This document shows, in pieces, positions 9,267 to 20,879 of a DNA stretch of 64,000 nt. Position 1 is the stretch's first letter; every line of letters starts with the position of its first letter. The position numbers were made by a program, and so were the translations under genes. The notes beneath the pieces are model-generated. The model had not been told where the DNA came from, searched no databases, and saw nothing but the letters and a program-made list of their open reading frames with translations. The DNA is from Talinum fruticosum (lineage: Eukaryota; Streptophyta; Magnoliopsida; Caryophyllales; Talinaceae): contig JAITYX010000086.1 of assembly GCA_021018815.1 (NCBI GenBank), positions 1,612,001 to 1,676,000 of the forward strand, written 5' to 3'.

Positions 9267-10806
9267 TGAAGGTTTGCTCTTGGAGAGACTAAGTCACCCT
9301 AGAGGGGGTGAATAGGGTGATGGGGAAATTTAAACAAGTAATGGAAGAATAAAACTAGAGATGACTCTGTGGAGAGTCCGAGTCTAGATTGAACTCGGAA
9401 AAGTGCTAACTCAAAAAGTTACGTGGAAACCCTCATGGGCGAGAAAACCACGGTCGGTGCTAATCCAAGAACCAAGTCAAATCCACTATTTTGAATCCAC
9501 AAAATACAGTAGAAAGACTCAACTAGAATTGCTCCCTTAGACAATTCCTTACGAGATTTTCCTAGACTCGAAATTGCCTTATGTGATCTAGTACTTCCTA
9601 ATTGAGGTAACCTTTACAGTTAGGGACAATCGAGCTGAGTTAACCCTTATAGCTCAGTCAAAGGACCTTACTCACAAAGTAAGAAAGAGTGTTTGTAAAC
9701 CGATTACAAGACCTTACAACTCAGAAAGATATTAAGTATAGAGTTGGAGTTGTAAGTAGAAGATTGAGTATGAATACAATGACTTTCACTTAAGTACGTG
9801 TATTGACAGTTGGTTCAGCAATCTTCAAGTTTTGAGAGTTGGCTTCTATTTATAGATAACCAAGCATATTAGCTATTGTGACTATCTTATGATTGGAAGT
9901 CCTTTATGACCGTTGCAATAGATTTTCTCGATCACTCAGAAAATATCCGTTGAGGTGTGAACGTTGGGCAACGGCTCTTGACTTCTTTAGAAGTCCCAAT
10001 CCACTTATGGTGTTCGAAAAGTAGGGTGGAAACCACCGATGAGCTTAGCATTGTGGATTTCCGGTTTTGGAAACAAACAACCTTGACACGATGTCCGGGC
10101 CTTGGTCGGAGGTGGAAAAAGCCTTGTCTACTTGGTGATTTGACGTTTTGAAGTCTGGTTACTTTTGTAATTCAAAAAATATGATACCCTCGTTTGAATA
10201 ACCTACAAAAGTAAATCAATTTGGTTCTCAAAGTATAAAATACTTTGGTCCATGATTAGACACAGATAATAATTGTAATTAAGATAATTAAGTGCATAAT
10301 TATCTCGATCGAGAAAGAAATGGAATTTTCTGAGTCTAATATTCATTATACTCAAATTCCATCCGAGTCGATCTAGAAGCAAAGCAAGTCGGATAAATAA
10401 CATCGAGTGGAAAGACTTGATCTAGACGCCAATGTTCAAACCAAGCATGTCGACTTAGAAAGATGAATTAACACGAGTAATCCACTCAAACTTAGATCAT
10501 GAAGTCGGAACCGAGTTTATGCAAAATAGAACCAGTGTTTGAACATGTAATATATCTAAGTGTTGTCCGAGTGATTCGAACTGTGTGTGAAATGATAAAC
10601 AGGAATATGCTTTCTAAGTCGAGTCAAAGTCGAAAGAGAATACATACGATAGATTCTCGTAACACTCGGAAAAGATGCTATATCACTCGGAGAAGTTGTT
10701 AAAGCGGATAGAATGACTTTTGATCAAAACCTTATGAGAGATGAAGTCTTATACCTGATCCCTTGATGGAACTCAGAATGATATATACGTAAGGTCCGAG
10801 TCTTCA
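9267..10806 (-). repeat. 3' LTR of copia D
   Basis: 1,540 bp, TG...CA, aligned along its whole length with 18,607-20,139. It is preceded on the element strand by the polypurine tract at 10,807-10,820. Confidence 0.95.
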
Positions 10807-11280
10807 ATCTCCCTTTTTGATGAAAGGCATTCCATACTTAGACAAAAACTTTGTTAGTGATATAGATCCGGTTTTTCATCCTTTCTCAAGGCATAAGTCA
10901 GAAAAACATGATAGAATTGTGTAGAGTAATTGAAGTGAAACTTATATTCTATCCGAGCAAAATAAGCTGAGATTGCATAAAAAGAGCTAAAGTATTAGGG
11001 CAAGAAAATAACCGAGTATCGGAGCAATGATAGATATAATTGACATATTGAGCAAGAAATGGAAACTCGAAATAATAAACTTAGAAAAAATTGCTTTAAA
11101 CGAGTAAACCCGGAAGGTAGATAGCGATTATTAATGAAATGCATTATAATTAAAGAGTTTACACAAAAGAAGGTGAGAGAAACTCCCCTTAGACAAGACA
11201 ACAAATTTTTCTAACTATTCTCCCCTTGCCTTTCAACAAAAACAAAAAGAGGAAGAATGTATCAAGTAGATACGGATTCG
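10807..11280 (-). other. Copia D 3' untranslated region with polypurine tract
   Basis: The minus strand reads CATCAAAAAGGGAGAT directly against the LTR, the plus-strand priming site. The same tract is visible in E at ~38,772-38,787. No coding signal is seen in the remainder. Confidence 0.75.
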
Positions 11281-12935
11281 ATGTCCGGACAAAAAAATTG
11301 AAAAACAGAAAGAGAAAAAATTATGATGGAGGCGTCTAAGTCGAGGTGGGTGGACGAGCGAGTGCGCCTTCGCCGATAAGATCCGGAAGATGTTGACGAG
11401 TGAGGCGAAGGCAACACCGGGATCTCTGTAATGGGCTCACCTCCGAGTGGCTGACCCGGAACTAGGTCGTCCGGAGGCTCATCCTCCCGGAACTCGGCTG
11501 ACAGAGGGGTGTGCTCGGGCCGACCAGTCGCGAGTGACCATGGTCGGCAGGGTCTTCGACCCACTCGGACTCACTGTCCGAGCTGATCATTTCCGGTTGA
11601 GGTTCCGGAGCACTTGGGCCCTCTCGCTGCTACTACCCCTTGTTCTTCTTCTTTCTCCCCTACCTCGAGATGGACTCGCCTCGGCCGCAGGCTCCTCTTC
11701 TTCTCCTTCTTCTTCTTCAGCTCCCTTTTCCGAGGATGATTTGGCTGGACTCGAGGATTCTTCGAAGTGTCCGTCGACCGGATCCTCGAGCCGCCTTAGA
11801 TCGCCTCTCCCGAAGGAGCTCGATCGGCTCCCTCTACTCCTTAACCAGGGCCTTCATCTTGAGAAGCACATCTTTCTCGCTCTCGAATTTGGGATTGAGC
11901 GGTTTTCGGTTAATGGTCATAGATTGAAGGACAGTCTTGAATTACCGGAGGATGTCCTTAAACTTAGTGGACACCAAGGAGAGCTTGTCCATGATAGCAA
12001 TGGACAAGGCGGAAGAGATAATATGAGAAACACCTAAGGTGGAGGCACCACCAGGTGGAGGAGGTAGAGAGAGAGCGGGCTGAGTCCGAGTCCGAGTCCG
12101 AGGTGGAGAAGGTGGCCTCTGTTATGAGCTATGAACCCGGACACCCGGTTGGGTCTCCTAGTATCCATACCCAAGGAGTTCCTTTTTGCCAATGATAATG
12201 GCAGCCTCGGAAACCATGTTAGGATCCGAGGGAAGAAGAACTTTGAACTCGTTTGAAGATGAGGGTGAGAAGAGCCCCGAAAGGAAAAGGGGTGTTATTT
12301 TTGTTCCGAGTCCGAGCCGACATAGCTGCCATTTGCTCGACTATGGCGGGAAAGAGGTCTACTTCGTATCCCTCTAGAATGTCATAGAGAGCTTTGAGGT
12401 GCTTGGAGTTAGGGTTCTCCTTACTAGAATGCTGTGAGAAGAAGGTTCTCATCGGCAGAAAACACTGAAGGCGAGCTTCGATTTGAGTTGAGTCATGGAG
12501 AAGTTTTTACGTGACCGGGAAACTCTTTAGCGTACTTCTCGGAGAAATCATCAAGCAACTTCGTTGAAAGGTATGGGGTTACTATTCAAGAACATACAAG
12601 ACATTTTGAAAAGACGATGGAGAAGAGAAATGTTTATGCGGACAATGATGTCTCGAACTGGAGGTGAGGATACCCTCAAAGCTAGAAAGATTGGAGTAGA
12701 ACTCATAAACGAGTTCTAGGTAGATGAAATCACTAAAACAAAGGAAATTGTAAAACCTTGTGGACTTTATGTGAGCCAACCACGAAAGGTTAGTGGTCGG
12801 GAAAATTTTGTCATCCAACGTTAGATGTTGGGTGACAAGAGGTTTAGAAGGAGTAGAGGGGCCTTCCTTGCGTTTTGTGCGAGGTTTCTTGGTGGCGGAA
12901 CCAAGAAAATCAGGGTGGGAACCTCTTTTCAGCAT
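11281..12935 (-). pseudogene. Copia D extra ORF downstream of pol
   Basis: The fullest copy of the family's additional ORF, about 550 codons if frames are joined, on the minus strand. The start at 12,935 reads M-L-K-R-G-S, followed by a basic A-T-K-K-P-R-T-K-R patch and L-T-L-D-D-K-I-F-P-T-T. Next is the block F-I-Y-L-E-L-V-Y-E-F-Y-S-N-L, then (another frame) V-R-D-I-I-V-R-I-N. A block P-F-G-A-L-L-T-L-I-F follows near 12,280. The C-terminal half (12,050-11,280) is rich in Ser, Pro, Glu and Arg. The E-L-V-x-E-F-Y-S-N-L pattern resembles the 'putative plant transposon protein' family found in many plant retroelements; that match is from memory. There is no recognised catalytic motif. Function is unknown. 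Confidence 0.65.
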
Positions 12936-13193
12936 GTTTATTATTGAAAAAAGAGGAAAGAGATGAACTTTTAAGAGAGAGAAAGCTCGACGTGAGTGAG
13001 CGAAGAGAAAAAGAAAAGTCAAAGAGTAGTAAGAAAGAGAGCCGAGAGCAACAGAGCTTACTTGAGATATTCTTCTCTTAGCTTGAGAGCGACGTACGTT
13101 TCTTCGAATGCAAAGTGGTTGTCTTGAGTAGGAGTAAGTGCGAGAGTGAGAGTAAGTAGAGAGTAAGGTAACGAAATGAAGGAAAATAGACGT

Positions 13194-13201
13194 TATTTAT
13201 A
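13194..13201 (-). promoter_or_regulatory. Internal TATA box upstream of the extra ORF (copia D)
   Basis: Minus-strand TATAAATA, 266 bases before the ATG at 12,935. The minus-strand block ACTAGCCATTGAGAG (~13,310-13,324) lies ~115 bases further upstream, as in copies A, C and E. Confidence 0.6.
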
Positions 13202-13599
13202 GAGAAAAAATCGTCCTTCGATGATCGTTCGACTCGGCTTCTTCAACGGTCACCTCGGACCGGTGTGACTATTCTCGCTCTCCAACAGTTAGAATTCCAA
13301 GTGGCTGTCTCTCAATGGCTAGTTGTCTCATCGATGAGCGCGAGATAGAGAGAGAAAAAGAGAGATTTTGAAAGAAATTTCGAAATTCTCCACCGATCTA
13401 GAGATGATTTCGAAGTTTGATTTCCAATTTTCTTAAAATCCGAGTCCGACTCGGTTAAGTTTCCGAGTGACTCGAAACCACAAACAACTAATAACTATTA
13501 GCTCGGTATCACTGGTTCAACTGAACTAATGGTTATTAAGGAAAGTAAGCACACAGACACATAATTAAGCAAAGTAATTTCATCCATAAATTCACATAA

Positions 13600-14300
13600 T
13601 CATGCATTAATCATGCCCAGCTCATTCCTAATAAAGCAAAACTTATCCTCACTAAGGGCCTTAGTAAATATATCAGCTAATTGAAGATTGGTAGGAATGA
13701 ATTCAAGTTCAATATAATCCTTTTCAGAATGATCTCTCGAAAAATGATACCCGACCTTAATATGTTTAGTCTTTGAGTGCTTGAACTGGATTCTTGGTGA
13801 TGTTGATTGCACTTTGATTATCACACTTGATTGGAACACATTTCAATGAAAGTCCAAGATCTTTCAAGTGTTGCATTATCCATAAGATCCGAGCACAACA
13901 TGCCCCAACCGCAATATACTCAGCTTCAGCAGTTGATAGAGCTACTGAGTTTTGTTTCTTTGAATGCCAAGATATTAGGGATTGACCAAGAAACCGGCAA
14001 GCTCCTCAGGTGCTCTTTCTATCAACTTTGTATCCAGCATAGTCGGCATCCGAGTATCCGAGTGAGAGTCGGTTCCGAGTCTCCGGAGTACCATAGACCT
14101 AAATTCCGAGTCCCCGCAAGATATATGAATATTCTCTTCACCGCAATGAGATGTGATTCTTTTAGATTAGCTTGAAATCTTGCACACATACAGACACTAA
14201 ACATTATGTCTGGTCTACTAGAAGTGAGATAGAGCAAAGATCCAATCATACCTCGGTAGAGTTTCGATCTACTCCTTTACCTTTCTCGTCCGAGTTCAAT
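13600..14300 (-). pseudogene. Copia D RNase H remnant
   Basis: RNase H end of the copia polyprotein. M-I-G-S-L-L-Y-L-T-S-S-R-P-D-I-M-F starts at 14,249. The A-R-I-L-W-I-M-Q block is near 13,890. The C-terminus reads L-E-F-I-P-T-N-L-Q-L-A-D-I-F-T-K and ends at 13,600 with F-I-R-N-E-L-G-M-I-N-A. Frames shift between these blocks. Confidence 0.88.
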
Positions 14301-14486
14301 TTTATGCTTGCTTGCTCATAAGTGTTCGCTGCATGTTTTGCATCTTGGAGTTTGTACTTCTTCAGCAACTCCTTGGTATACTTTGATTGATGGACGTAGA
14401 TGCCATCTTTGTCTTACTTAATTTGTAGACCAAGGAAGAAATTGAGTTCTCCCATCATACTCATTTGAAATTCCTGTCTCATTAAC

Positions 14487-15087
14487 TCAGAAAAATCTCG
14501 ACACGAGAATTTCATTAGTAGCTCCAAAAAATATGTCATCAACATAGATCCGAGCAATAAGAAAGTCTTTCCCCTTGGTTTTTATAAAAATATTTTTATC
14601 AATCTGACCTATTCTAAAATCATTTTCAACCAAGAAATTGCTCAGTCTTTCATACCAAGCTCCGGGAGCTTGTTTAAGACCATAAAGAGCTTTTTGCAAT
14701 TTGAAAACATGATTTGGAAATTCCGAGTTTTCAAATCCAGGGGGTTGCTCAACATAGACTTCCTCTTCAATGAAACCATTGAGAAAAGCACATTTAACAT
14801 CCATTTGATATAACTTTATATTCATGCTAGATGCAAATGCCAATAAGATTCTAATAGCTTCAATTCGGCTATAGGTGCAAAGGTTTCCCCACAATCAATC
14901 CCTTCTTCTTGATTGTAACCTTGAGCCACAAGTCTAGCCTTATTTCGACTACCAACCCACCTTCATCCAATTTGTTTTTGAAGAACCATTTGGTTCCTAT
15001 GACTGGGTGGTCGGAAGGTCGTTTGGTCGAGTCCGGACTTGGTTTCTTTCGAATTGATTGAGTTCCTCTTGCATGGCCTCTACCCAT
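14487..15087 (-). pseudogene. Copia D reverse transcriptase remnant
   Basis: Copia reverse transcriptase. V-I-G-T-K-W-F-F-K-N-K-L is at ~15,010. Q-M-D-V-K-C-A-F-L-N-G-F and A-L-Y-G-L-K-Q-A-P follow. The catalytic box reads R-I-Y-V-D-D-I-F-F-G-A near 14,550. A one-base shift after G-L-V-V (~14,950) breaks the conserved N-K-A-R-L-V-A-Q-G block; the same break occurs in A and C. Confidence 0.9.
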
Positions 15088-15305
15088 TCAGATTCATTTA
15101 GTGCCTCTAGTGCATTTCTTGGTTCAGATAATGATATGAATGCAGTGAATGCACATAGATTTTGAAGAGAGGAATGAGTTCTTACCCCACTCGTTGATGC
15201 TAGATATGACGTTTTCTAGTGGGTGACCAGAAGCATACTTGAAAGCTCTACTGTTCTTTGGTTCACCAAATCTGTAGGTTGAATTGGTTCATGCTCGGTA
15301 GTCTG

Positions 15306-16320
15306 TTATGAGTGAGCTTGTTTATCAGATTGACCTTCAACATTCCGAGCTAGCTCTTGAGTGGTCTCATTCCGAGTCCGAGTGACTTCATTCCGAGTAA
15401 TATGGATTTGATTCTTGATGAGCTCATTTTCATTAAGATCATCATTTCTGCTGAGCTTCGAGTCCGAGAATGTTAACTCACTTGGTTTTTCCTTTTCAAT
15501 CTCATTAAACACAACGTGGATGCTTTCTTCCACTTTGTTAGTTCTTTTATTGAAAATACGATATGCTTTGCTATGAGATGAATAACCAAGAAAAATACCT
15601 TCATCTGACCGAGCATCAAACTTGGTCGAGTGATCCTTACCATTGTTATGGACGAAACACTTACATCCAAAGGGTCTGAAGTATGAAATATTGGGTTTCT
15701 TCCCTTTGTAGAGCTCGTATGGTGTTTTCTTTAGGATGGGTCCGATTGTGTTCAATAATCATTATCCTTGCTATTTCTTCAAGAGTTCTGTTCTTTCTCT
15801 CCACCACTCCATTTTGTTGAGGAGTTTTTGGTGCTGAGAAGTTGTGGGAGATGTCATTCTTATCACAAAACTCTGCAAACTCCGAGTAGTCGAACTCCCT
15901 TCTATGGTCGGTTCAAATTCTCTAGATCTAAGTCCGAGACTCAACTTGGATTTTCCTGAAGAGCTTGCTGAACTCTTTGAAAGCTTCATTTTTCTGCTTA
16001 AGAAAATATACCCAGTGTAAATCGTGAGTAATCATCAACAATAACATGCACATATGATTTACCTCCGAGACTCTTGACAGGGATTTCACCACATAAATCT
16101 ATATGCAACATTTCAAGCACCTTGGATGTGAAAATAGTTTTCATAGATTTGAAAGATGATCTTACTTGTTTCCCTTTTGTGCATGCTTCACAAATTTTAT
16201 CTTTCTTAAATGCACAATCAGGCAATCCTCCGACTAAATCATGAGATGCAAGTTTCTTAATGGTATGCATGCTAACATGACCTAGTCTACGATGCCTTGA
16301 CCATGAATCATCATGAAGAG
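15306..16320 (-). pseudogene. Copia D integrase remnant
   Basis: GAG-pre-integrase and integrase. R-R-L-G-H-V-S-M-H-T and C-E-A-C-T-K-G-K lie near 16,300-16,170. The core has H-I-D-L-C-G-E-I and V-D-D-Y-S-R-F-T. T-P-x-Q-N-G-V-V-E-R appears near 15,810. The C-terminal piece (15,755-15,306) begins at K-K-T-P-Y-E-L-Y-K-G and includes F-G-C-K-C-F-V-H-N. At least three frame changes occur. Confidence 0.88.
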
Positions 16321-16327
16321 ATGCTTT

Positions 16328-16710
16328 TTAAGCATGATAAATTCCGACTTGGGTCGAAAGAGGAATAGTATAAGTGTTACCCGATCTCTTACCCGAGAGC
16401 TTGATTTCCTTGGTAGCATCATCAGAGATATAGCAGTTGGTCCGAGTGAATCTTACCTCTTGACCTTTGTCACACAGTTGAGAGAAGTCGAGCATATTGT
16501 ACTTTAATCCTTTGACAAGGTATACCTGGCCGACCAGATTGCTTCCTTTTCCAATCTTGCCAATCCCAATTATCTTGCCTTTGCTGTCATCTCTAAACGT
16601 GACTTTTCCTCCCTTGTATTCTTCTAGCTCGGAAAAGAGTCTTGAATCTCCCGACATGTGGCGTGAGCATCCACTGTCTAGGTACCAATGCCCTTTTGTT
16701 CTTTTCTAAG
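16328..16710 (-). pseudogene. Copia D protease
   Basis: Aspartic protease. The active-site motif D-S-G is encoded at 16,678-16,670 within W-Y-L-D-S-G-C-S-R-H-M. An open stretch follows, reading M-S-G-D-S-R-L-F-S-E-L-E-E-Y-K-G-G and later G-L-K-Y-N-M-L-D-F-S-Q-L. This is the best preserved protease in the window. It joins integrase at ~16,328. Confidence 0.8.
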
Positions 16711-16749
16711 CTACTTGCAAATCAAAAACAAACTAACCTTTCTCACTTC

Positions 16750-18546
16750 CTCTAACGAACCCAGTAACTCCCTTTACTGTGGTCCTTTTCGAGGAAGTAG
16801 ACTCTTGGGAACCCGATTTGAATAACTTTGGGTTTGGTCCGATTCTGAGTCTTTCTTTTAGAGAACCGAGTCCGTGTCTTTTTCTTTTGAAAAGTTTTTC
16901 TTTTATAAACCGATGGAGAAGGTTTTCTCCTGTAAGCTGGTCCGGACTCGAGTCCTCCTTTCATTCTTATGAATGGAACCGTGCTCGACATTTCGAAACT
17001 TCACGGTTCGAAATCCTTTTTGAAAAGATCCGAGTAGGAATTGGATTCCTCTTCTTTGTTAAAACCAAGTCCTTCTTTTCCGAAGGAGACACATTGAGAT
17101 CCTAAGAGCATATCAAGGTTTTTCCGACCTTGAGTGAATTTTAAAACAAGCTCTTGAGACTCGTTGAGCGCTTCCTTCGGTTGCTCATTCTCTTTTCTAA
17201 GTGACTCAAACTTAGTCTCATTAGATTAAGCACTGGCCTTGAGTTCTCTTAGAGTAAGTCTCAATTTTTCCAATTCATTTTTCAATGAGATGCTCTCGAA
17301 GTAATTGACTCAAGTTGTTCTTTAAACTAAGAAGAATTCAAAATTGGACTTTTCTTCCAAAGTAAAAATATATTTGGCTAAATCAACTTTGGAGAATTTA
17401 AGGAAGTATTCAATTACCTCCCGAGGATTTATTTCCTCACTTGTCTAAGTGATGTGAGTCCGACTCTATTTCAGCTTCCGAGTTAGAGAGTGCCATCAGA
17501 CATTTTGAGTCATCCGAGTCCTCATCATCTTCCGACGAGTCTTCATTACTCCATGTGGCCATCATAGCCTTTTTCTTCTTTCTGTCCCTCTTTCTCTTGG
17601 GACAGCCTTTGACTATGTGTTCCTTGCTACCACATTCAAAACGACCGGACTTCTTAGTTAAAGATAACTTTGAAGGAGAAGAGTGCTTACCTTTTCTATC
17701 CTTCTTGTCTTTCTTATAGAACTCTTCTCTTGGCTTCGTATCCCATCTCGTGCTTCATCATTCTCTTGAAGCCTCTAGCGATGAGTGCCATGGGATCTTC
17801 TTCCGAGTCCGATGAACTCGGATTTGCTTCTCTCGGTTTCTAAGGCTTTAAGTGCAATGTTCTTTTTGGTGCTAACCTCTGCGTCCTCCTCTTCCGAGAT
17901 GAATCTCGTGGGTGAGTAGCTTCCCAATGAGTTCTTCCGGCTTGAGTTGGGACAGGTTCTAAGCCTCTTTATTGACCGTCACCTTGGGACCCCATCTTTT
18001 CTTGGGTAGGCTTCGAGTATCTTTCTACACATTTCCTTATGGGAAATCTTTCTACCTAGAGATTTGAGATTATTAGTAATCTCGGTGAAGTGGATGAACA
18101 TCCGAGTGATGTTCTCTTCGGCTCCATCTTGAATAGCTCATACTTGTGAAGATATTGGCTTATCTTCGCTTGTCCGACTTAGCTTGTGCCTTCATAAGTG
18201 TTGACCAGTGTGTCCCACACTTCTTTGGCTGTGTCACGAGTAGACATTCGGTTGTACTCTTCTAAGCTGATGGCGCACATCAGAATGTTCATCGCCTTGA
18301 AATTCTTTCCGAACTTCTCTACTTCATCGCGAGTGAACTCGGCCTTTCTCTTGGGCACGAGTCATGTTTCTTCCATCTTCATGGGAATGTTGTTGCCTAC
18401 TTGTATGATGTTCCGGACATCCTCATCATGATCTAGTAGGGAATATTCCATGAGCTTCTTCCGAGTGCACGAAGTTAGATCCTTTGAACTTTGGTGGTAT
18501 GCTTGGAAGATCTTCCTTCATCGAACTCCCCATTGTTCCGAGCCAT
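16750..18546 (-). pseudogene. Copia D gag pseudogene
   Basis: Gag begins at 18,546 with M-A-R-N-N-G-E-F-D-E-G and is soon interrupted by a stop. Later frames give the capsid region (~18,250-17,960) and the nucleocapsid at 17,643-17,602. The zinc knuckle has lost its first cysteine (R-F-E-C-G-S-K-E-H-I-V-K-G-C, Arg for Cys), unlike copy B. A basic R/K run and an acidic tail follow. Confidence 0.82.
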
Positions 18547-18591
18547 TTGATCTTTAAACCTTTGGATGGTTAGATCCTTTCTAAAAGGCTA

Positions 18592-18604
18592 GGCTCTAAT
18601 ACCA
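18592..18604 (-). other. Primer-binding site of copia D
   Basis: Minus-strand TGGTATTAGAGCC, two bases from the LTR edge at 18,607. One mismatch to the initiator Met-tRNA primer site used by plant copia elements. Confidence 0.85.
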
Positions 18605-18606
18605 AT

Positions 18607-20139
18607 TGAAGGTTTGCTCTTGGAGAGACCAAGTCACCCTAGAAGGGGGTGAATAGGGTGATGGGGAAATTTAAACAAGTAATGGAAAAATAAAACTAGA
18701 GATAACTCTGTGGAGAGTCTAAGTCTAGATTGGACTCGGAAAAGTGCTAACTTAGAGAGTTACGTGGAAAGGGCAGAAAACCATGGTCGAGTGCTAATCC
18801 AAGCGCCAAGTCAAATCCACTATTTTGAATCCACAAAATACGAGTAAAAGACTCAACTAGAATTGCTCCCTTAGACAATTCCTTACGAGATTTTCCTAGA
18901 CTCGAAATTGCCTTATCTCGATCTAGTACTTCCTAACCGAGGTAACCTTTACGAGTTAGGGACAACTGAGCTGAGTTAACCCTTACAGCTCAGTCAAGGG
19001 ACCTTACTCGGAAAGTAAGAAAGAGTGTTTGTAAACCGATTACAGGACCTTACAACTCGGAAAGATATTAAGTACAGAGTTGGAGTTGTAAGTAGAAGAT
19101 TGAGTATGAATACAATGACTTTCGCTTAAGTACGTGTATTGACAGTTGGTTCAGCAATCTTCAAGTCTTGAGAGTTGGCTTATATTTATAGATAACCGAG
19201 CGGATAAGCCGTTGTGACTATCTTCTGATTGGAAGTCGTTTGTGACCGTTGCAATTGATTTTCCGAGTCACTCGGAAAATATCCGTTGAGGTGTGAACGT
19301 TGGGCAACGGCTCTTGACTTATTTGGAAGTCCTAATCCACTTCGGTGTCCGAAAAGTAGGGCGGAAACCACCGTTGAGCTTAGCGTCGTGGATTTCCAAT
19401 TTTGGAAACAAACAACCTTGACATAGTGTCCGGGCTTTAGTCGGAGGTGGAAAAAGCCTTGTCTGCTGGTGATTTGACGTTTTGAAGCCGGTTACTTTCG
19501 TAATTCAAAAATATGATACCCTCGTTTGAATAACCTAAAAAAGTAAATCAATTTCGTTCTCAAAGTATAAAATACTTTGGTCCAAGATTAGACACGGATA
19601 ATAATTATAATTAAGATAGTTAAGTGCATAATTATCCGAGTCGGAAAGAAATGGAATTTTCTAAGTCTAATATTCATTATACTCAAATTCCATCCGAGTC
19701 GGTCTAGAAGCAAAGTAAGTCGGATAAATAACATCAAAGTGAAAAGACTTGATCTAAACCGCCAATGTTCAAACCAAGCATGCTCGACTTAGAAAGATGA
19801 ATTAACACGAGTAATCCACTCAAACTTAGATCATGAAGTTAGAACCGAGTTTATGCAAAATAGAACCGAGTGTTTGAACATGTAATATATCTAAGTGTTG
19901 TCTCGAGTGACTCGAACCGTGTGTGAAATGATAAACAGGAATATGCTTTCCGAGTAAGTCGAGTCGAAAGAGAATACATACGATAGATTCCGTAAGACTC
20001 ATAAAAGATGCTATATCACTCGGAGAAGTCATTAAAGCGGATAGAATGACTTTTAATCAAAACCTTATGCGAGATGAAGTCTTATACCTGATCCCTTGAT
20101 GGAACTCGGAATGATATATACGTAAGGTCCGAGTCTTCA
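18607..20139 (-). repeat. 5' LTR of copia D
   Basis: 1,533 bp, TG...CA, the partner of 9,267-10,806. An AT-rich TATA-like motif (TATTTATA on +, ~19,183-19,190) marks the likely promoter. It abuts the target duplication CTCCA at 20,140-20,144. Confidence 0.95.
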
Positions 20140-20326
20140 CTCCAAGTGCTCTTTATGTGTCTGCAACCAAGAAAATGAAGTGGTTGGAAAGAATTTGTCA
20201 TCCAATGTGAGATGTTGGGTGACAAAGATCTTAGAGGGATTAGAGGTACCCTCTTGAGGAGTTTTGGTATGGGGCTTCTTGGTCGCAGACCCAAAGCAAA
20301 TCAAGTGTAGAACCTCTTTTAGGCAT
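20140..20326 (-). pseudogene. Copia C extra ORF, 5' part
   Basis: Starts M-P-K-R-G-S at 20,326, with a frameshift before the A-T-K-K-P-H-T-K block. It then reads V-T-Q-H-L-T-L-D-D-K-F-F-P-T-T, clearly the same ORF as in D (L-T-L-D-D-K-I-F-P-T-T). It is cut at 20,140 by the insertion of D and continues at 9,266. Confidence 0.75.
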
Positions 20327-20466
20327 GGTGACATTTTTCAAGAAATCAAGAAGACACGAGAGAGAGCGCTTAGAATTTAGAGACAGAGAGATAATTCGAG
20401 TCAGCAAGAATGCTTAGAACGTAAAAAGGCAGTGAGTAAAGTAAAGAAATGAAGGTAAAGGGATGC

Positions 20467-20474
20467 TATTTATA
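20467..20474 (-). promoter_or_regulatory. Internal TATA box upstream of the extra ORF (copia C)
   Basis: Minus-strand TATAAATA, 148 bases before the ATG at 20,326. The minus-strand block ACTAGCCATTGGAAG (~20,582-20,596) lies about 110 bases further upstream. Confidence 0.6.
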
Positions 20475-20879
20475 GCGAACGTAAATGACCTTCAGCCTTC
20501 GTTCGACTAGATTACCCAACAAGTACTCTCGGACCAGTGTGATGTTCTCGCTCTCCATCGGTTAGAATTCCAGCAGCTTTCTTCCAATGGCTAGTTTTCT
20601 CTAATTGTAACGCGTGGCGAGAGAGAGAGGGAAGAAAACTTTTCGAAAAGTTTATGAAATTCTCCATTTATCTAGAGATAATTCCATAAGTTTGATGTCC
20701 ATTTTGCTAAAAACCGAGTCTAACTCAGTATGGTTTCGAGTGACTGAGAACACTCGGAGACCTAATAACTCATAGCTCAATTTCACTCGTTCAATTGATC
20801 CATTTGTTATTAAGACAAAAGAAAACATATAACACATAATTATGCAAGGAAAGTTTACTTAGAAAATACATAATCATGC

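Larger units (their letters stand above)
9267..20139 (-). mobile_element. Copia element D, complete structure, nested in C
   Basis: A 10.87-kb Ty1/copia LTR retrotransposon on the minus strand. LTRs lie at 9,267-10,806 and 18,607-20,139, both TG...CA, flanked by the 5-bp duplication CTCCA (9,262-9,266 and 20,140-20,144). From the 5' side the order is: LTR, PBS, gag, protease, integrase, RT, RNase H, spacer with TATA box, extra ORF, polypurine tract, LTR. The LTRs differ at several positions per 100 bases by eye, so the insertion is not recent, and pol and gag are broken. It interrupts the extra ORF of copia C. Confidence 0.95.

Noticed and set aside
11447..12037. 196-codon plus-strand frame
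   Set aside because: Lies antisense to the C-terminal half of copia D's extra ORF. Its composition mirrors the opposite strand's Ser/Glu/Arg-rich coding.
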